From: Nocardioides sp. YR527
Lineage (GTDB): Bacteria > Actinomycetota > Actinomycetes > Propionibacteriales > Nocardioidaceae
NCBI RefSeq assembly: GCF_900101045.1
Contig: NZ_FNFN01000008.1
Coordinates: 1 to 64,000, forward strand
DNA: 64,000 nucleotides
Direction of reading: 5' to 3'
This document shows, piece by piece, positions 15,734 through 24,317 of the stretch (position 1 is its first letter; each line of letters opens with the position of its first letter). The notes under the pieces were generated by a model. That model saw nothing but the letters and a program-made list of their open reading frames with translations. It did no database searches and was not told the DNA's origin. The position numbers and the translations under genes were made by a program.

Positions 15734-16168
15734 ATGAAGATCGCGGACGTACTCACTCGCAAGGCGATCGCAGAAGTCGTCACGATCGCATCAACCGCCA
15801 CCGTGCGTGACCTGCTCGGGGTGCTTTCCGAGCACGGCATCGGGGCCTGTGTCGTCAGCGGAGACAGCACCGCCGTCGCCGGGATCGTCTCCGAGCGCGA
15901 CGTGGTCCGGCGCCTCCACGAGAACGACGCGCTGCTCGCCGCCGAGGTCTCCTCGATCATGACCACCGAGGTCGAGACCTGTGTCCCCGAGGCCACCATC
16001 GACGAGATCCTGGCGATCATGACCAAGCGGCGGATCCGGCACATGCCGGTCGTCTCCCCCGACGGCGGCCTGGTCGGCATCGTCAGCATCGGCGACCTGG
16101 TCAAGCACCGCATCGACCAGCTCGCCTTCGAGCGCGACCAGCTCGAGGCGTACGTCCACCAGACGTAG
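15734..16168 (+). CDS. CBS-domain pair protein
   Basis: This 144-residue protein is a tandem pair of CBS domains (about 10-60 and 75-130) with nothing else attached. Each ends in the expected Gly-Ile-Val-Ser motif followed by Glu-Arg-Asp-Val or Ile-Gly-Asp-Leu. Stand-alone CBS pairs bind adenine nucleotides (AMP, ATP or NAD-type ligands) and modulate partner enzymes; the partner is unknown. The last 68 bases overlap, tail to tail, the extended C-terminus of the MFS transporter on the other strand. A CRP-like palindrome covers its promoter, consistent with control by energy status, but that link is inference. Confidence 0.9.
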   Translation: MKIADVLTRKAIAEVVTIASTATVRDLLGVLSEHGIGACVVSGDSTAVAGIVSERDVVRRLHENDALLAAEVSSIMTTEVETCVPEATIDEILAIMTKRRIRHMPVVSPDGGLVGIVSIGDLVKHRIDQLAFERDQLEAYVHQT

Positions 16169-17321
16169 CTGCCAGTCCGATGGCAGCAGCGGCGACCAGG
16201 GCGGTCATGGGCCAGCCGAACCACTCGACAGCCGCGACACCACAAGCGGTTCCGATGCTGCCACCGACGAAGTAGACCAACATGTACGCGCTGTTGAAGC
16301 GCGCCGGCGCCGCCGGGTCGATCGCCAGGACGGTGCTCTGGTTGGCGACTTGAGCGGCGAACAGCCCGGCGTCGAAGATCGCAAGGCAGATCAACGTCAC
16401 CACCGTGTTCGAGAGACTGAACCCCACAGCAACCGCGGCCGCTCCGGCGAGGCTGAGGCCGACCACGATCACCCGCCGAGCGCCCACCCGGTCTGCCCAC
16501 CTCCCGGCGACCTGGGTGGACAGCAGACCCGACAGGCCCGCCAAGGCGTACAAACCGATCTGTTCGGCCGGCAAGGAGTACGGGGGCTCGGACAGAGCGA
16601 CAGCGATGCCGGCCCACACCGTGCAGAACGCGAAGAACCACAGCGAGCCCCGCAGAGCGGCAGCACGCAGAACGGGGTGCCCCACGATCAGTCCCGGCAC
16701 CGACCGCAACGAAGCGAGATAGCCACGCTCGCCGGCCGCTGTCGCGTGGGGCAGCACCAGGACGCACCCCATGGCGATGACTCCGCAGGCGGCGGCGAGC
16801 ACGAGCAGCATCGCGCGCCATCCGAGCTCGTCGGTCAGCCAGCCACCGACGATTCGACCGGCGAGGATCCCCACCGAGATGCCGGCAGTCACCGTCCCCA
16901 GAACGGTGGCGCGCCGTCCCGCCGGCGCCAGCCGCCCTGCGAATGAACTCAGACCGGCCCCGACGGACGAGCATGCCCCGACCACGACCATCACCGCCCC
17001 CAGGAGCGTCACGGTACCTGCGGCAGCGCTGACGGCGAGCCCGAGCGCCAGAACCCCGAACTGCGCCGCGAGAACGCGTCCCGGCGGGAGCCGGTCGACC
17101 AGTGGCACAAGAAGTGCGAGCCCCAGCATGTAGCCGACGGGGCCGCCGGCAAGAGCCAGTCCGATGGAAGCGACGTCCGTATCGAGCGATTCGGCCACCG
17201 TCGTGATCGCGGGCTGCATCGGGTAGATGGTCGAGGTCCCGAGCGCGGCCGCCAGCGCCATGAACACGATCGTGGGGACGCTGAGCCGCACCGGCACCTG
17301 TGCCTCGGTATCGATCTGCAT
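16101..17321 (-). CDS. MFS transporter
   Basis: This 406-residue major facilitator has twelve hydrophobic helices. The signature loop between helices 2 and 3 (Asp-Arg-Leu-Pro-Pro-Gly-Arg) and a second copy (Ala-Asp-Arg-Val-Gly-Ala-Arg-Arg, about 277-284) are visible. It belongs to the drug/sugar exporter-like group; the substrate is unknown. The basic Arg-rich last 25 residues overlap the end of the CBS gene. ATG 17321 has TACGGT six bases upstream (leaderless), and the longer frame upstream is not needed. It stands alone, with convergent and divergent neighbours. Confidence 0.85.
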   Translation of the reverse strand: MQIDTEAQVPVRLSVPTIVFMALAAALGTSTIYPMQPAITTVAESLDTDVASIGLALAGGPVGYMLGLALLVPLVDRLPPGRVLAAQFGVLALGLAVSAAAGTVTLLGAVMVVVGACSSVGAGLSSFAGRLAPAGRRATVLGTVTAGISVGILAGRIVGGWLTDELGWRAMLLVLAAACGVIAMGCVLVLPHATAAGERGYLASLRSVPGLIVGHPVLRAAALRGSLWFFAFCTVWAGIAVALSEPPYSLPAEQIGLYALAGLSGLLSTQVAGRWADRVGARRVIVVGLSLAGAAAVAVGFSLSNTVVTLICLAIFDAGLFAAQVANQSTVLAIDPAAPARFNSAYMLVYFVGGSIGTACGVAAVEWFGWPMTALVAAAAIGLAATSGGRTPRAGRARRRAGRCGA

Positions 17322-17327
17322 GCTGCC

Positions 17328-17333
17328 ACCGTA
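17328..17333 (-). promoter_or_regulatory. -10 box TACGGT for leaderless MFS gene
   Basis: TACGGT on the minus strand ends six bases before the ATG at 17321. Confidence 0.5.
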
Positions 17334-17493
17334 GGGAGCCGAATCTCCCGACACCGGCGGGAATGCGACGTCACCGTCGTGCCGGAGCCACCCCGGCCGC
17401 CGGCGCCGAGTCGACGCATCCGGATCGCGGCACATGCCCCTTCCTTCACAGGACCTGCACAACTTCTGCAGCCTTTCCGGCGACTCGGGCTTC

Positions 17494-17499
17494 TAGCCT
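17494..17499 (+). promoter_or_regulatory. -10 box TAGCCT for leaderless response regulator
   Basis: TAGCCT ends six bases before the GTG at 17506, the start that matches the conserved receiver domain. Confidence 0.55.
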
Positions 17500-17505
17500 G
17501 GGCAT

Positions 17506-18201
17506 GTGCCAGAACAAGTGACGCGCCGGGTCCTCGTCGTCGAGGACGAGCCGGTCATCAACCAGGCCGTCTCCGACCGGCTCGCGGCGGAGGGGTACGA
17601 CGTCGTCCGAGCGTGGGACGGCCCCGGGGCGGTCTCCTGCTTCGAGTCGACTGCTCCCGACCTGGTCGTGCTCGACGTGATGCTGCCCGGCTACGACGGC
17701 CTCGAGGTGTGCCGCCGGATCCAGGCCGTACGCCCCGTGCCGGTCCTCATGCTCACCGCGCGCGTCGACGAGGCCGATGTGCTCGTCGGGCTCGGCGTCG
17801 GGGCCGACGACTACCTGACCAAGCCGTTCCGGGCCCGTGAGCTGGTCGCCCGGGTCAACGCGCTCCTGCGGCGGGTGGAGCGGGCCGCCGAGCTGGCGGG
17901 GGCGCCGCGGCGTACGGCTGAGATCGGCGGGCTGCGGATGGATCCGGCAGCCCGACGTGTGTGGGTCGACGAGTCCGAGGTGAGGCTGACCCCGACCGAG
18001 TTCGACCTGCTGGTCTGCCTGGCGGCCGACCCGGGCGCCGTGGTCACCCGCGAGCGGCTGCTCTCCGAGGTCTGGGGCTGGAACGACGCCTCGGGCACGC
18101 GCACCGTCGACAGCCACGTGAAGGGGCTGCGGGCCAAGATCGGATCCGAGCGGGTGCGGACCGTGCACGGCGTCGGCTACGCGCTCGAGGCCGGCGAATG
18201 A
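17506..18201 (+). CDS. OmpR-family response regulator
   Basis: This 231-residue two-component regulator has a receiver domain (about 7-120) with acidic pocket Glu13-Asp14, phospho-acceptor Asp57 and a conserved Lys near 106 (Thr-Lys-Pro-Phe). The winged-helix DNA-binding domain (about 140-228) ends in His-Gly-Val-Gly-Tyr. The stop overlaps the ATG of the kinase by four bases (ATGA), so the two are translated together. The target genes are unknown; the fused kinase-DUF4173 protein that follows is its obvious partner. Confidence 0.95.
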   Translation: MPEQVTRRVLVVEDEPVINQAVSDRLAAEGYDVVRAWDGPGAVSCFESTAPDLVVLDVMLPGYDGLEVCRRIQAVRPVPVLMLTARVDEADVLVGLGVGADDYLTKPFRARELVARVNALLRRVERAAELAGAPRRTAEIGGLRMDPAARRVWVDESEVRLTPTEFDLLVCLAADPGAVVTRERLLSEVWGWNDASGTRTVDSHVKGLRAKIGSERVRTVHGVGYALEAGE

Positions 18202-20828
18202 CCCCGTTGGAGCGGGTCTCCTCGATCAAGGTCAAGCTCGGTCTCCTGGTCGCCGCGAGCGCCCTGGTCGCGGCGATCGTCGGCTCGGTCGGGCGGGTCG
18301 CCGGGGTCTCGCCGTGGATCTCGATCCCGGTCACGATCGGGATCGCGCTCGCCGTCACCCAACTGCTGGCCGCGGGGATGACCTCGCCGCTGCGGCAGAT
18401 GACGCGTGCGGCGCGGCGGATGGCGCGGGGTGACTACTCGGTCTCGGTGCCTGCCGTCGGTGCCGACGAGGTCGGTCAGCTGGGGCGTGCGTTCAACACG
18501 ATGGCCAGCGACCTCGGCGCCGTCGACCGCCAGCGCCGCGACCTGGTCGCCAACGTCTCCCACGAGCTGCGTACGCCGCTGGCCGCTCTCACCGTCGTGC
18601 TGGAGAACCTCGTCGACGGCGTCGGATCCGACCCGGCCGCGCTGGAGACCGCGCTCGGCCAGGCCGAGCGTCTGAGCCGGCTGGTCGAGGACCTGCTCGA
18701 CCTGGCACGTGTCGATGCCGGCAAGGCACCGCTGAGCACCGCCTCGGTCGAGCTCGGCCCACTGCTGGAGGCCTGCGTCGCGGAGACGCGGGTCAACGGA
18801 CGGCCGGTCACCTACGAGATCGACGTACCGGCCGACCTGGTCGTCGACGCCGACCCCGATCGCCTCAGCCAGCTCGTCGTCAACCTGCTCGACAACGCCT
18901 CCCGGCACAGTCCGCGCGGCGGCATCGTCACCGTGCGGGCCGGAGTCGACGGCGAGCGCTACCACCTCGAGGTCCTCGACTCCGGACCCGGCATCCCGTC
19001 CACCGACCGGGGACGCGTCTTCGAGCCCTTCGGCACGCTCAGCGCCTCCGGCGAGGGCGGCGGGACCGGGCTCGGGCTCGCCATCGCCCGATGGGTCACC
19101 GACCTGCACGGGGGATCCATCGCCTTTCTGGACCCGCTTCCCGGCGCCTCGGGCGCCCGGGTGCGCGTCGACCTTCCGCTGCGGCCACCGGCACGAACTC
19201 TCGCCAGTCATCTCACCCCCACCCACGAGGAGATCCAGATGCCCACCACTCCCGCGGCGGCCGATCCCGCCGATCCCGCCGAGCCGGCCGTGCCGGCCGT
19301 GCCGGCCGTGCCGGCTGCTCCCACCGAGACAGCGCCCAAGCCTGCGTACGGCGCCCCGTCCGTCCTCGACGACATCTTCGGCGCCTACTGGCCCGACTCC
19401 GCTGTTCCGGGCAGGTTCGGGCTCTTCATCGGCGCGGTGGTCGCCGGTCTGCTCGGCGGGCTGCTGATCCCCGACCGCAACGCCGGGCTCGGCACGGTCA
19501 TCGTGATGCTGGCGGCCGGCGGGGTCGTGATGCTGGCGAACGAGAAGCGTCGAAGCTGGTTCCCGGTCGTCTGCTACGTCCTGTTCGCGCTGCTCTCCTC
19601 GGTCGCGGTGCTCCGCGACGCCGAGTGGCTGGTCGCGCTGTGCCTGCTCACGGCGGTCGCGGTGATCCTGTGCGCCTCCACCCAGGCGAAGACCCTGCTC
19701 GGGATCGTGCTGACCGGGATCTCCTGGCCGCTGGCCGGGCTGCGCGGGATCCCGTGGCTGGGCCGCACGCTGACCAGCGTCTCCGGCAAGGGTCACGGGG
19801 CCGCGGTCGCCCGCACGACGGTGCTCTCGCTGCTCGGCCTGGTGATCTTCGGGCTCCTGTTCACCACCGCCGACGCGGTGCTGGGCAGCTGGGTCGACCG
19901 GTTCGTGCCGGACGTACGCCCTGACACCGTCGCAGCCCGGATCTTCATGACCGTCTTCGTCTTCGGGGTTGTGATGGGCGCTGCGTACCTGGCCGTGAAC
20001 CCGCCCCGGATCGACCGCGGCGAGCGTACGTCCCAGCCCGTCGCGAACCGCTACGAGTGGCTGGCTCCGGTCGGTGTCGTGGTGGCCGTCTTCGCCGCGT
20101 TCCTGGCCGCCCAGGCGGCCGCGGTCTTCGGCGGCGAGGACTACCTGCGCGAGACGACGGGACTGACCTACGCCGAGTACGTCCACCAGGGGTTCGGTCA
20201 GCTCACCGTCGCGACCGCACTGACCCTGCTGGTGATCTGGGCGGCCGCGCGCAAGGCACCGGTGGAGACCACGGCCGACCGGCTGTGGCTGCGGATCGCT
20301 CTCGGGCTGCTCGCTGCCGAGGCCCTGGTCGTCGTCGGGTCGGCGCTGTACCGGATGCACCTCTACCAGGAGGCGTACGGCTTCACCCAGCTCCGCCTGC
20401 TCGTCGACGTCTTCGAGGCCTGGCTGGGTCTGCTGGTGATCGCCGGGCTCGTCGCCGCGGTGACCGGCAAGGCCATCGGCGGCGGTCTCTGGCTCGGCCG
20501 GTTCGCGCTGGTCAGCGGGGCTGTCGCGCTGCTCGGGATCGCCGCGATCAACCCGGACGCGTGGATCGCCGAGCACAACGTCTCGCGCTATGAGAAGACC
20601 GGGAAGATCGACACCGACTTCCTCGCCGAGCTCAGCGACGACGCGGTGCCGGCCCTGAATGAGCTCCCCGACGACCTGCGCAGCTGTGTGCTCGGGACCA
20701 ATGACCGCGACGGCGACTGGCTGGAGTGGAACCTCGGCCGCGAGCGTGCCGACGGCCTGACCCCGGTCTACCCCGGGACGGCCGACACGACGGTGGTGTG
20801 CCCCAGCGAGAATCGATACGTAGACTGA
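18198..20828 (+). CDS. Sensor histidine kinase fused in frame to a DUF4173 membrane domain
   Basis: This 876-residue protein begins with two N-terminal membrane helices (about 15-65), a HAMP linker and a HisKA domain with His122 (Val-Ser-His-Glu-Leu-Arg-Thr-Pro). An HATPase_c domain follows (N-box near 225-233, Gly-Gly-Gly-Thr-Gly-Leu-Gly-Leu near 290), ending by about 335. An Ala/Pro-rich linker and a DUF4173 (DUF4153-type) region with about 10-12 helices make up the rest. No stop separates the two parts. An internal ATG at 19239, preceded by GAGGAG at 19227-19232, marks where a separate DUF4173 gene would start. The DUF4173 function is unknown; it may be a membrane sensor or a target of the kinase. 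Confidence 0.85.
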   Translation: MTPLERVSSIKVKLGLLVAASALVAAIVGSVGRVAGVSPWISIPVTIGIALAVTQLLAAGMTSPLRQMTRAARRMARGDYSVSVPAVGADEVGQLGRAFNTMASDLGAVDRQRRDLVANVSHELRTPLAALTVVLENLVDGVGSDPAALETALGQAERLSRLVEDLLDLARVDAGKAPLSTASVELGPLLEACVAETRVNGRPVTYEIDVPADLVVDADPDRLSQLVVNLLDNASRHSPRGGIVTVRAGVDGERYHLEVLDSGPGIPSTDRGRVFEPFGTLSASGEGGGTGLGLAIARWVTDLHGGSIAFLDPLPGASGARVRVDLPLRPPARTLASHLTPTHEEIQMPTTPAAADPADPAEPAVPAVPAVPAAPTETAPKPAYGAPSVLDDIFGAYWPDSAVPGRFGLFIGAVVAGLLGGLLIPDRNAGLGTVIVMLAAGGVVMLANEKRRSWFPVVCYVLFALLSSVAVLRDAEWLVALCLLTAVAVILCASTQAKTLLGIVLTGISWPLAGLRGIPWLGRTLTSVSGKGHGAAVARTTVLSLLGLVIFGLLFTTADAVLGSWVDRFVPDVRPDTVAARIFMTVFVFGVVMGAAYLAVNPPRIDRGERTSQPVANRYEWLAPVGVVVAVFAAFLAAQAAAVFGGEDYLRETTGLTYAEYVHQGFGQLTVATALTLLVIWAAARKAPVETTADRLWLRIALGLLAAEALVVVGSALYRMHLYQEAYGFTQLRLLVDVFEAWLGLLVIAGLVAAVTGKAIGGGLWLGRFALVSGAVALLGIAAINPDAWIAEHNVSRYEKTGKIDTDFLAELSDDAVPALNELPDDLRSCVLGTNDRDGDWLEWNLGRERADGLTPVYPGTADTTVVCPSENRYVD
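20821..20826 (+). promoter_or_regulatory. -10 box TAGACT for leaderless FKBP gene
   Basis: TAGACT ends six bases before the ATG at 20833. It overlaps the last codons of the kinase fusion, so the FKBP gene can be transcribed independently of the kinase operon. Confidence 0.6.
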
Positions 20829-20832
20829 ATTC

Positions 20833-21207
20833 ATGAGCCAGAAGCCTGAGATCGACTTCGTCGACCCCACCCCTCCGACCGACCTCGTCATCAAGGACAT
20901 CACCGTCGGTGACGGCGAGGAGGCCACCGAGCGCGACCGCGTATCGGTCCACTACGTCGGCGTCGCGCTGTCCACCGGTGAGGAGTTCGACGCGTCCTAC
21001 AACCGCGGCGAGCCGCTCGACTTCCGCGTCGGCATCGGCCAGGTCATCCAGGGCTGGGACCAGGGCATCCTCGGCATGAAGGTCGGCGGCCGCCGCCAGC
21101 TCGTCATCCCGCCCCACCTGGGCTACGGCGACCGCGGCGCCGGCGGCGCGATCAAGCCCGGCGAGACCCTGATCTTCGTCTGCGACCTGGTCAAGGTCGA
21201 GAAGTAA
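20833..21207 (+). CDS. FKBP-type peptidyl-prolyl cis-trans isomerase
   Basis: This 124-residue cytosolic FKBP catalyses proline isomerisation during protein folding. The single FKBP domain (about 35-122) shows Val-His-Tyr-Val-Gly, Phe-Asp-Ala-Ser, Val-Ile-Gln-Gly-Trp-Asp-Gln-Gly and the pocket residues Tyr-Gly-Asp-Arg-Gly-Ala-Gly-Gly-Ala-Ile. There is no signal peptide. Its start lies five bases after the kinase stop, yet it has its own apparent leaderless promoter. A near-perfect terminator follows at 21221-21256. Confidence 0.95.
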   Translation: MSQKPEIDFVDPTPPTDLVIKDITVGDGEEATERDRVSVHYVGVALSTGEEFDASYNRGEPLDFRVGIGQVIQGWDQGILGMKVGGRRQLVIPPHLGYGDRGAGGAIKPGETLIFVCDLVKVEK

Positions 21208-21220
21208 GCAGCTCGTACGC

Positions 21221-21256
21221 AGCGAGGCGGTGACCCTTCGGGGTCACCGCCTCGCT
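21221..21256. terminator. Bidirectional terminator, FKBP / S4 protein
   Basis: A perfect 16-bp stem with a stable TTCG tetraloop lies between two converging genes (stops at 21207 and 21272). Confidence 0.9.
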
Positions 21257-21271
21257 CTCGTCCGGCCGGAT

Positions 21272-21514
21272 TCACCAGGGGACGTCGAAGTCGGCCTCGT
21301 CGGAGACGCGGGCAGCCTGACCGGCGTACTCCACGACGTCGCCGAGGCGGAGCTGGCGGCCGCGGCGGAGCTCGGTCTCACCGTTGACCGTCACCTCGCC
21401 GGCGGTGATCGCCGGGCGCGCCTCGGAGCCGGTCTCGACCAGGTTGGCCAGCTTCATGAACTGACCGAGGCGGATGACCTCGTCGGTGATGGGTACGTCG
21501 AAGGGTTCGCTCAC
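21272..21514 (-). CDS. S4-domain RNA-binding protein
   Basis: This 80-residue protein consists of one S4 domain (about 14-70) with the usual Leu-Gly-Gln-Phe-Met-Lys-Leu-Ala start, an Ile-Thr-Ala-Gly-Glu-Val-x-Val-Asn-Gly hairpin and a basic Arg-Arg-Gly-Arg segment. It resembles the YaaA/YbcJ-like small S4 proteins that contact rRNA or tRNA. GTG 21514 sits eight bases after GGAGG. The DUF445 gene ends 17 bases upstream, so the pair probably forms an operon. Confidence 0.85.
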   Translation of the reverse strand: MSEPFDVPITDEVIRLGQFMKLANLVETGSEARPAITAGEVTVNGETELRRGRQLRLGDVVEYAGQAARVSDEADFDVPW

Positions 21515-21531
21515 GCGACCATCCTCCCCCA

Positions 21532-22809
21532 TCACCCCATCAGGACGGCGACGGTGTGGATGATCACGCCGACGAGGCCACCGACGATGGTGCCGTTGAT
21601 GCGGATGAACTGCAGGTCGCGGCCGACGAAGAGCTCGATGCGGCGGGCGGCCTGCTTGCCGTCCCAGCGCTGGATGGTGTGGGTGATGACGGTGGTCGCC
21701 TCGCGGCCGTAGCGCTTGACGACGTAGACGGCCACGTCGGAGGCGAGTGCGTCGTAGCGGCGCTGGAGGGTCTCGTCGAGGACGACCTTCTGGGCGTAGC
21801 GGACGACCTCGTCCAGGGCGCGGCGACGGACGACGCCGTCGGGGTCGCGCAGGGACGTGGTGAGCGCACGGCGCAGCGCGTCCCAGATGGAGATGGCCGT
21901 GTTGATGACGCCGGGGTGGTCGAGCACCCGCTCCTTGAGCCGCTCGGCGCGCTCCATGGTGGCCTCGTCGTGCTGCAGGTTGTCGGCGAGGTCGGCGAGC
22001 ATGGCGTCGATCGCCTTGCGGGCGCGGTGCTCGGGGTCGTCGCGGATGTCGGCGATCCAGCGGACCAGCTCGACGTGGATGCGGGCGGTCACCGGCTCGC
22101 GCAGCACCTGAGGCGTCCACCACGGCGCCCGCTCGCCGAGCACCTCGGTGACGATCTCCTCGTTCTCCTCGAGCCAGCCGTGCAGCTCGACCAGCGCCAG
22201 GTCGACCAGGCCGTGGTGGACGCCGTCGTCCAGGGCCGCCTGCAGGGTGCCGCCGAGCAGTGGCGCGATCTGCTCCTCGCGCAGGCGGGGTACGAACCCG
22301 TCCTGGATGATCTCGACGATGTGCCGGTTGCTGATCCGGGAGAGTCCGTCGGCGACCACGGTGGAGACCTCGTCGACGACCCGCTTGGCGTTGGGTTCCT
22401 CCGAGAGCCACAGCGCGAGCCGCAGCGACGGCATGGCGACGCCGAGCCGCTCGCGGATGGTCTCCTCCTGGAGGAAGTTGTCCTGGACGAACTCCTCCAG
22501 GCTGGCGCCGAGCTCGTCCTTCCGCTTCGGGATCAGCGCGGTGTGCGGCACCGGCAGCCCCAGCGGGTGACGGAACAGCGCGGTGACCGCGAACCAGTCG
22601 GCCATCGCGCCGACCATGGACGCCTCGGCGCCCGCGTTCACGAACCCCCAGAACCCGTCCAGCCGCAGGGTCAGCAGGTAGACGATGGCGGCCACGACCA
22701 GAAGCCCGGTGGCGACGATGCGCATGCGGCGCAGTGCCTGGCGGCGTACGACATCGGCCTCGGTCTCGACCATCAGGCCGCCGATGCCGGCGCCCCCAGG
22801 AGAACTCAT
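21532..22809 (-). CDS. DUF445 family membrane-anchored protein
   Basis: This protein of about 425 residues belongs to the DUF445 (YheB/YjiN-like) family. A hydrophobic helix near 30-50 and one at the extreme C-terminus anchor a long, charged, helical cytosolic region. The conserved Gly-Ala-Glu-Ala-x-x-Val-Gly-Ala-Met-Ala-Asp-Trp-Phe-Ala-Val motif near 60-76 and the Pro-x-x-x-Leu-Ile-Pro-x-x-Lys motif near 92-101 are diagnostic. The family's function is unknown; the envelope is a reasonable guess. ATG 22809 is a best estimate: 22836 and an inner Met are alternatives, and none has a strong ribosome binding site. Confidence 0.85.
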   Translation of the reverse strand: MSSPGGAGIGGLMVETEADVVRRQALRRMRIVATGLLVVAAIVYLLTLRLDGFWGFVNAGAEASMVGAMADWFAVTALFRHPLGLPVPHTALIPKRKDELGASLEEFVQDNFLQEETIRERLGVAMPSLRLALWLSEEPNAKRVVDEVSTVVADGLSRISNRHIVEIIQDGFVPRLREEQIAPLLGGTLQAALDDGVHHGLVDLALVELHGWLEENEEIVTEVLGERAPWWTPQVLREPVTARIHVELVRWIADIRDDPEHRARKAIDAMLADLADNLQHDEATMERAERLKERVLDHPGVINTAISIWDALRRALTTSLRDPDGVVRRRALDEVVRYAQKVVLDETLQRRYDALASDVAVYVVKRYGREATTVITHTIQRWDGKQAARRIELFVGRDLQFIRINGTIVGGLVGVIIHTVAVLMG

Positions 22810-22999
22810 GGGCTCAATTGTGCCGGGTCGCCCCACGCGAGGCGATCTGCAACACCAGAACCGGCATTTCTATAGGCTACTCACGGGTTGGCCCACAGGT
22901 CAGTTACAAAGCACCCAAGGGCGTCACCGATCCCTTCCCCTGCTCGTTGGAGTGGGCGAGAGTGCCTCGGGGGAGGCACACGTCCCACCGAGGAGATAC

Positions 23000-23359
23000 A
23001 TGTCGTCGCACAACGCGAACGGTGTGGGTTCGCATCTGTTCGACTCGTCGAGGAGCGCTATGTCGTTGACCACCGCCGCCAAGGTGGAGGTTCTCAGCGT
23101 CCTCGTCCGCGCCGGCCGGGAGGCCCGCGCCCCACTCACCCCGCACGACTGCAATACCGTGGTCGAGACCAGCGCCCACCTCGCCGAGATCGCGCCGACC
23201 CTCCCTGAGGGCACGCCCGGCGAGCGCGCCCGCGCGACCCGCTCCGCGATGGAGCTGTTCCTCTCCGTCGACTGCCCCCAGCTCGCGCCCGAGCTCCGCG
23301 AGGAGCTCGCCCGGGCGGTCGAGCACGTCGTCGTACGTCATCCGGCGACCGCGGCCTAG
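23000..23359 (+). CDS. Small hypothetical soluble protein
   Basis: This 119-residue protein starts at an ATG behind GAGGAG (22990-22995); an internal ATG at about 23060 is an alternative. It is helical and Ala/Glu/Arg-rich, without membrane segments or recognisable motifs. The 190 bases before it are non-coding and contain no obvious operator. It precedes the pyrimidine cluster by 100 bases but shows no link to it. The family is not recognised. Confidence 0.6.
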   Translation: MSSHNANGVGSHLFDSSRSAMSLTTAAKVEVLSVLVRAGREARAPLTPHDCNTVVETSAHLAEIAPTLPEGTPGERARATRSAMELFLSVDCPQLAPELREELARAVEHVVVRHPATAA

Positions 23360-23459
23360 CGCCACAAACTTTCACGCACCACCTCGTTCCGATCAAAAAT
23401 GCCGTCGTGGCCCCATGGGCCGCGGCGGCGTGCTTGTATTGAAGGAGGGAGGTAGTTGC

Positions 23460-24308
23460 ATGACCATCGTCAGAGCCGCAATCAGCCAGACCACCTGGAC
23501 CGGGGACAAGGCCTCCATGCTGGACAAGCACGAGGGCTTCGCGCGTGAGGCCGCCGCGCAGGGCGCCCAGGTGATGTGTTTCCAGGAGCTCTTCTACGGG
23601 CCCTACTTCGGGATCACCCAGGACAAGAAGTACTACCGCTACGCCGAGCCTGCCGACGGCCCGATCGTGCAGCGCTTCGCGAGCCTGGCCAAGGAGCTGG
23701 GCATCGTGATGGTGCTGCCGATCTACGAGGAGGCCGACACCGGCATCTACTACAACACCGCCGTGCTCGTCGACGCCGACGGCACGATCCTCGGCAAGTA
23801 CCGGAAGAACCATCTGCCGCACGTCGAGAAGTTCTGGGAGAAGTTCTACTTCCGCCCCGGAAACATGGGCTATCCCGTCTTCGAGTCCGCGGTCGGGAAG
23901 GTGGGGATGTACATCTGCTACGACCGCCACTTCCCCGAGGGCTGGCGCGAGCTCGGGCTCAACGGGGCACACATGGTCTTCAACCCCAACGCCACCAAGC
24001 CCGGGCTCTCCAACCGGCTGTGGCAGATCGAGGGCCCAGCCGCTGCGGTCGCCAACGGCTACTTCGTGCTCCAGCCGAACCGGGTCGGCCTGGAGGACAA
24101 CGAGTACGGCCCGGAGGCGGTCAACTTCTACGGCACCTCCCAGGTGATCGACCCTCGCGGCAACTTCGTCGGTGAGCTCGGCTCGGGCGAGAAGGAGGAG
24201 CTGCTCGTCCGCGACCTCGACATGAACATGGTCCAGGAGATGCGCGACGACTGGCAGTTCTACCGCGACCGGCGGCCCGATTCGTACGCCGCCATCCCCC
24301 GACCCTGA
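23460..24308 (+). CDS. Nitrilase-superfamily N-carbamoyl amidohydrolase (beta-ureidopropionase-like)
   Basis: This 282-residue carbon-nitrogen hydrolase has the catalytic triad Glu43 (Phe-Gln-Glu-Leu), Lys near 117 (Tyr-Arg-Lys-Asn-His) and Cys near 152 (Tyr-Ile-Cys-Tyr-Asp). Its relatives hydrolyse N-carbamoyl-beta-alanine to beta-alanine, CO2 and ammonia, or N-carbamoyl-D-amino acids. Directly following it is a dihydropyrimidinase, whose product would be its substrate, which favours the beta-ureidopropionase role. A good GGAGGGAGG ribosome binding site precedes ATG 23460. It is the first gene of the catabolic cluster, and the hydA start lies nine bases after its stop. Confidence 0.9.
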   Translation: MTIVRAAISQTTWTGDKASMLDKHEGFAREAAAQGAQVMCFQELFYGPYFGITQDKKYYRYAEPADGPIVQRFASLAKELGIVMVLPIYEEADTGIYYNTAVLVDADGTILGKYRKNHLPHVEKFWEKFYFRPGNMGYPVFESAVGKVGMYICYDRHFPEGWRELGLNGAHMVFNPNATKPGLSNRLWQIEGPAAAVANGYFVLQPNRVGLEDNEYGPEAVNFYGTSQVIDPRGNFVGELGSGEKEELLVRDLDMNMVQEMRDDWQFYRDRRPDSYAAIPRP

Positions 24309-24317
24309 GGAGGGCCC

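Noticed and set aside
18177..20927. A 916-codon minus-strand open frame over the kinase-DUF4173 gene
   Set aside because: It is antisense shadow of a real gene with clear kinase motifs and a coupled response regulator.
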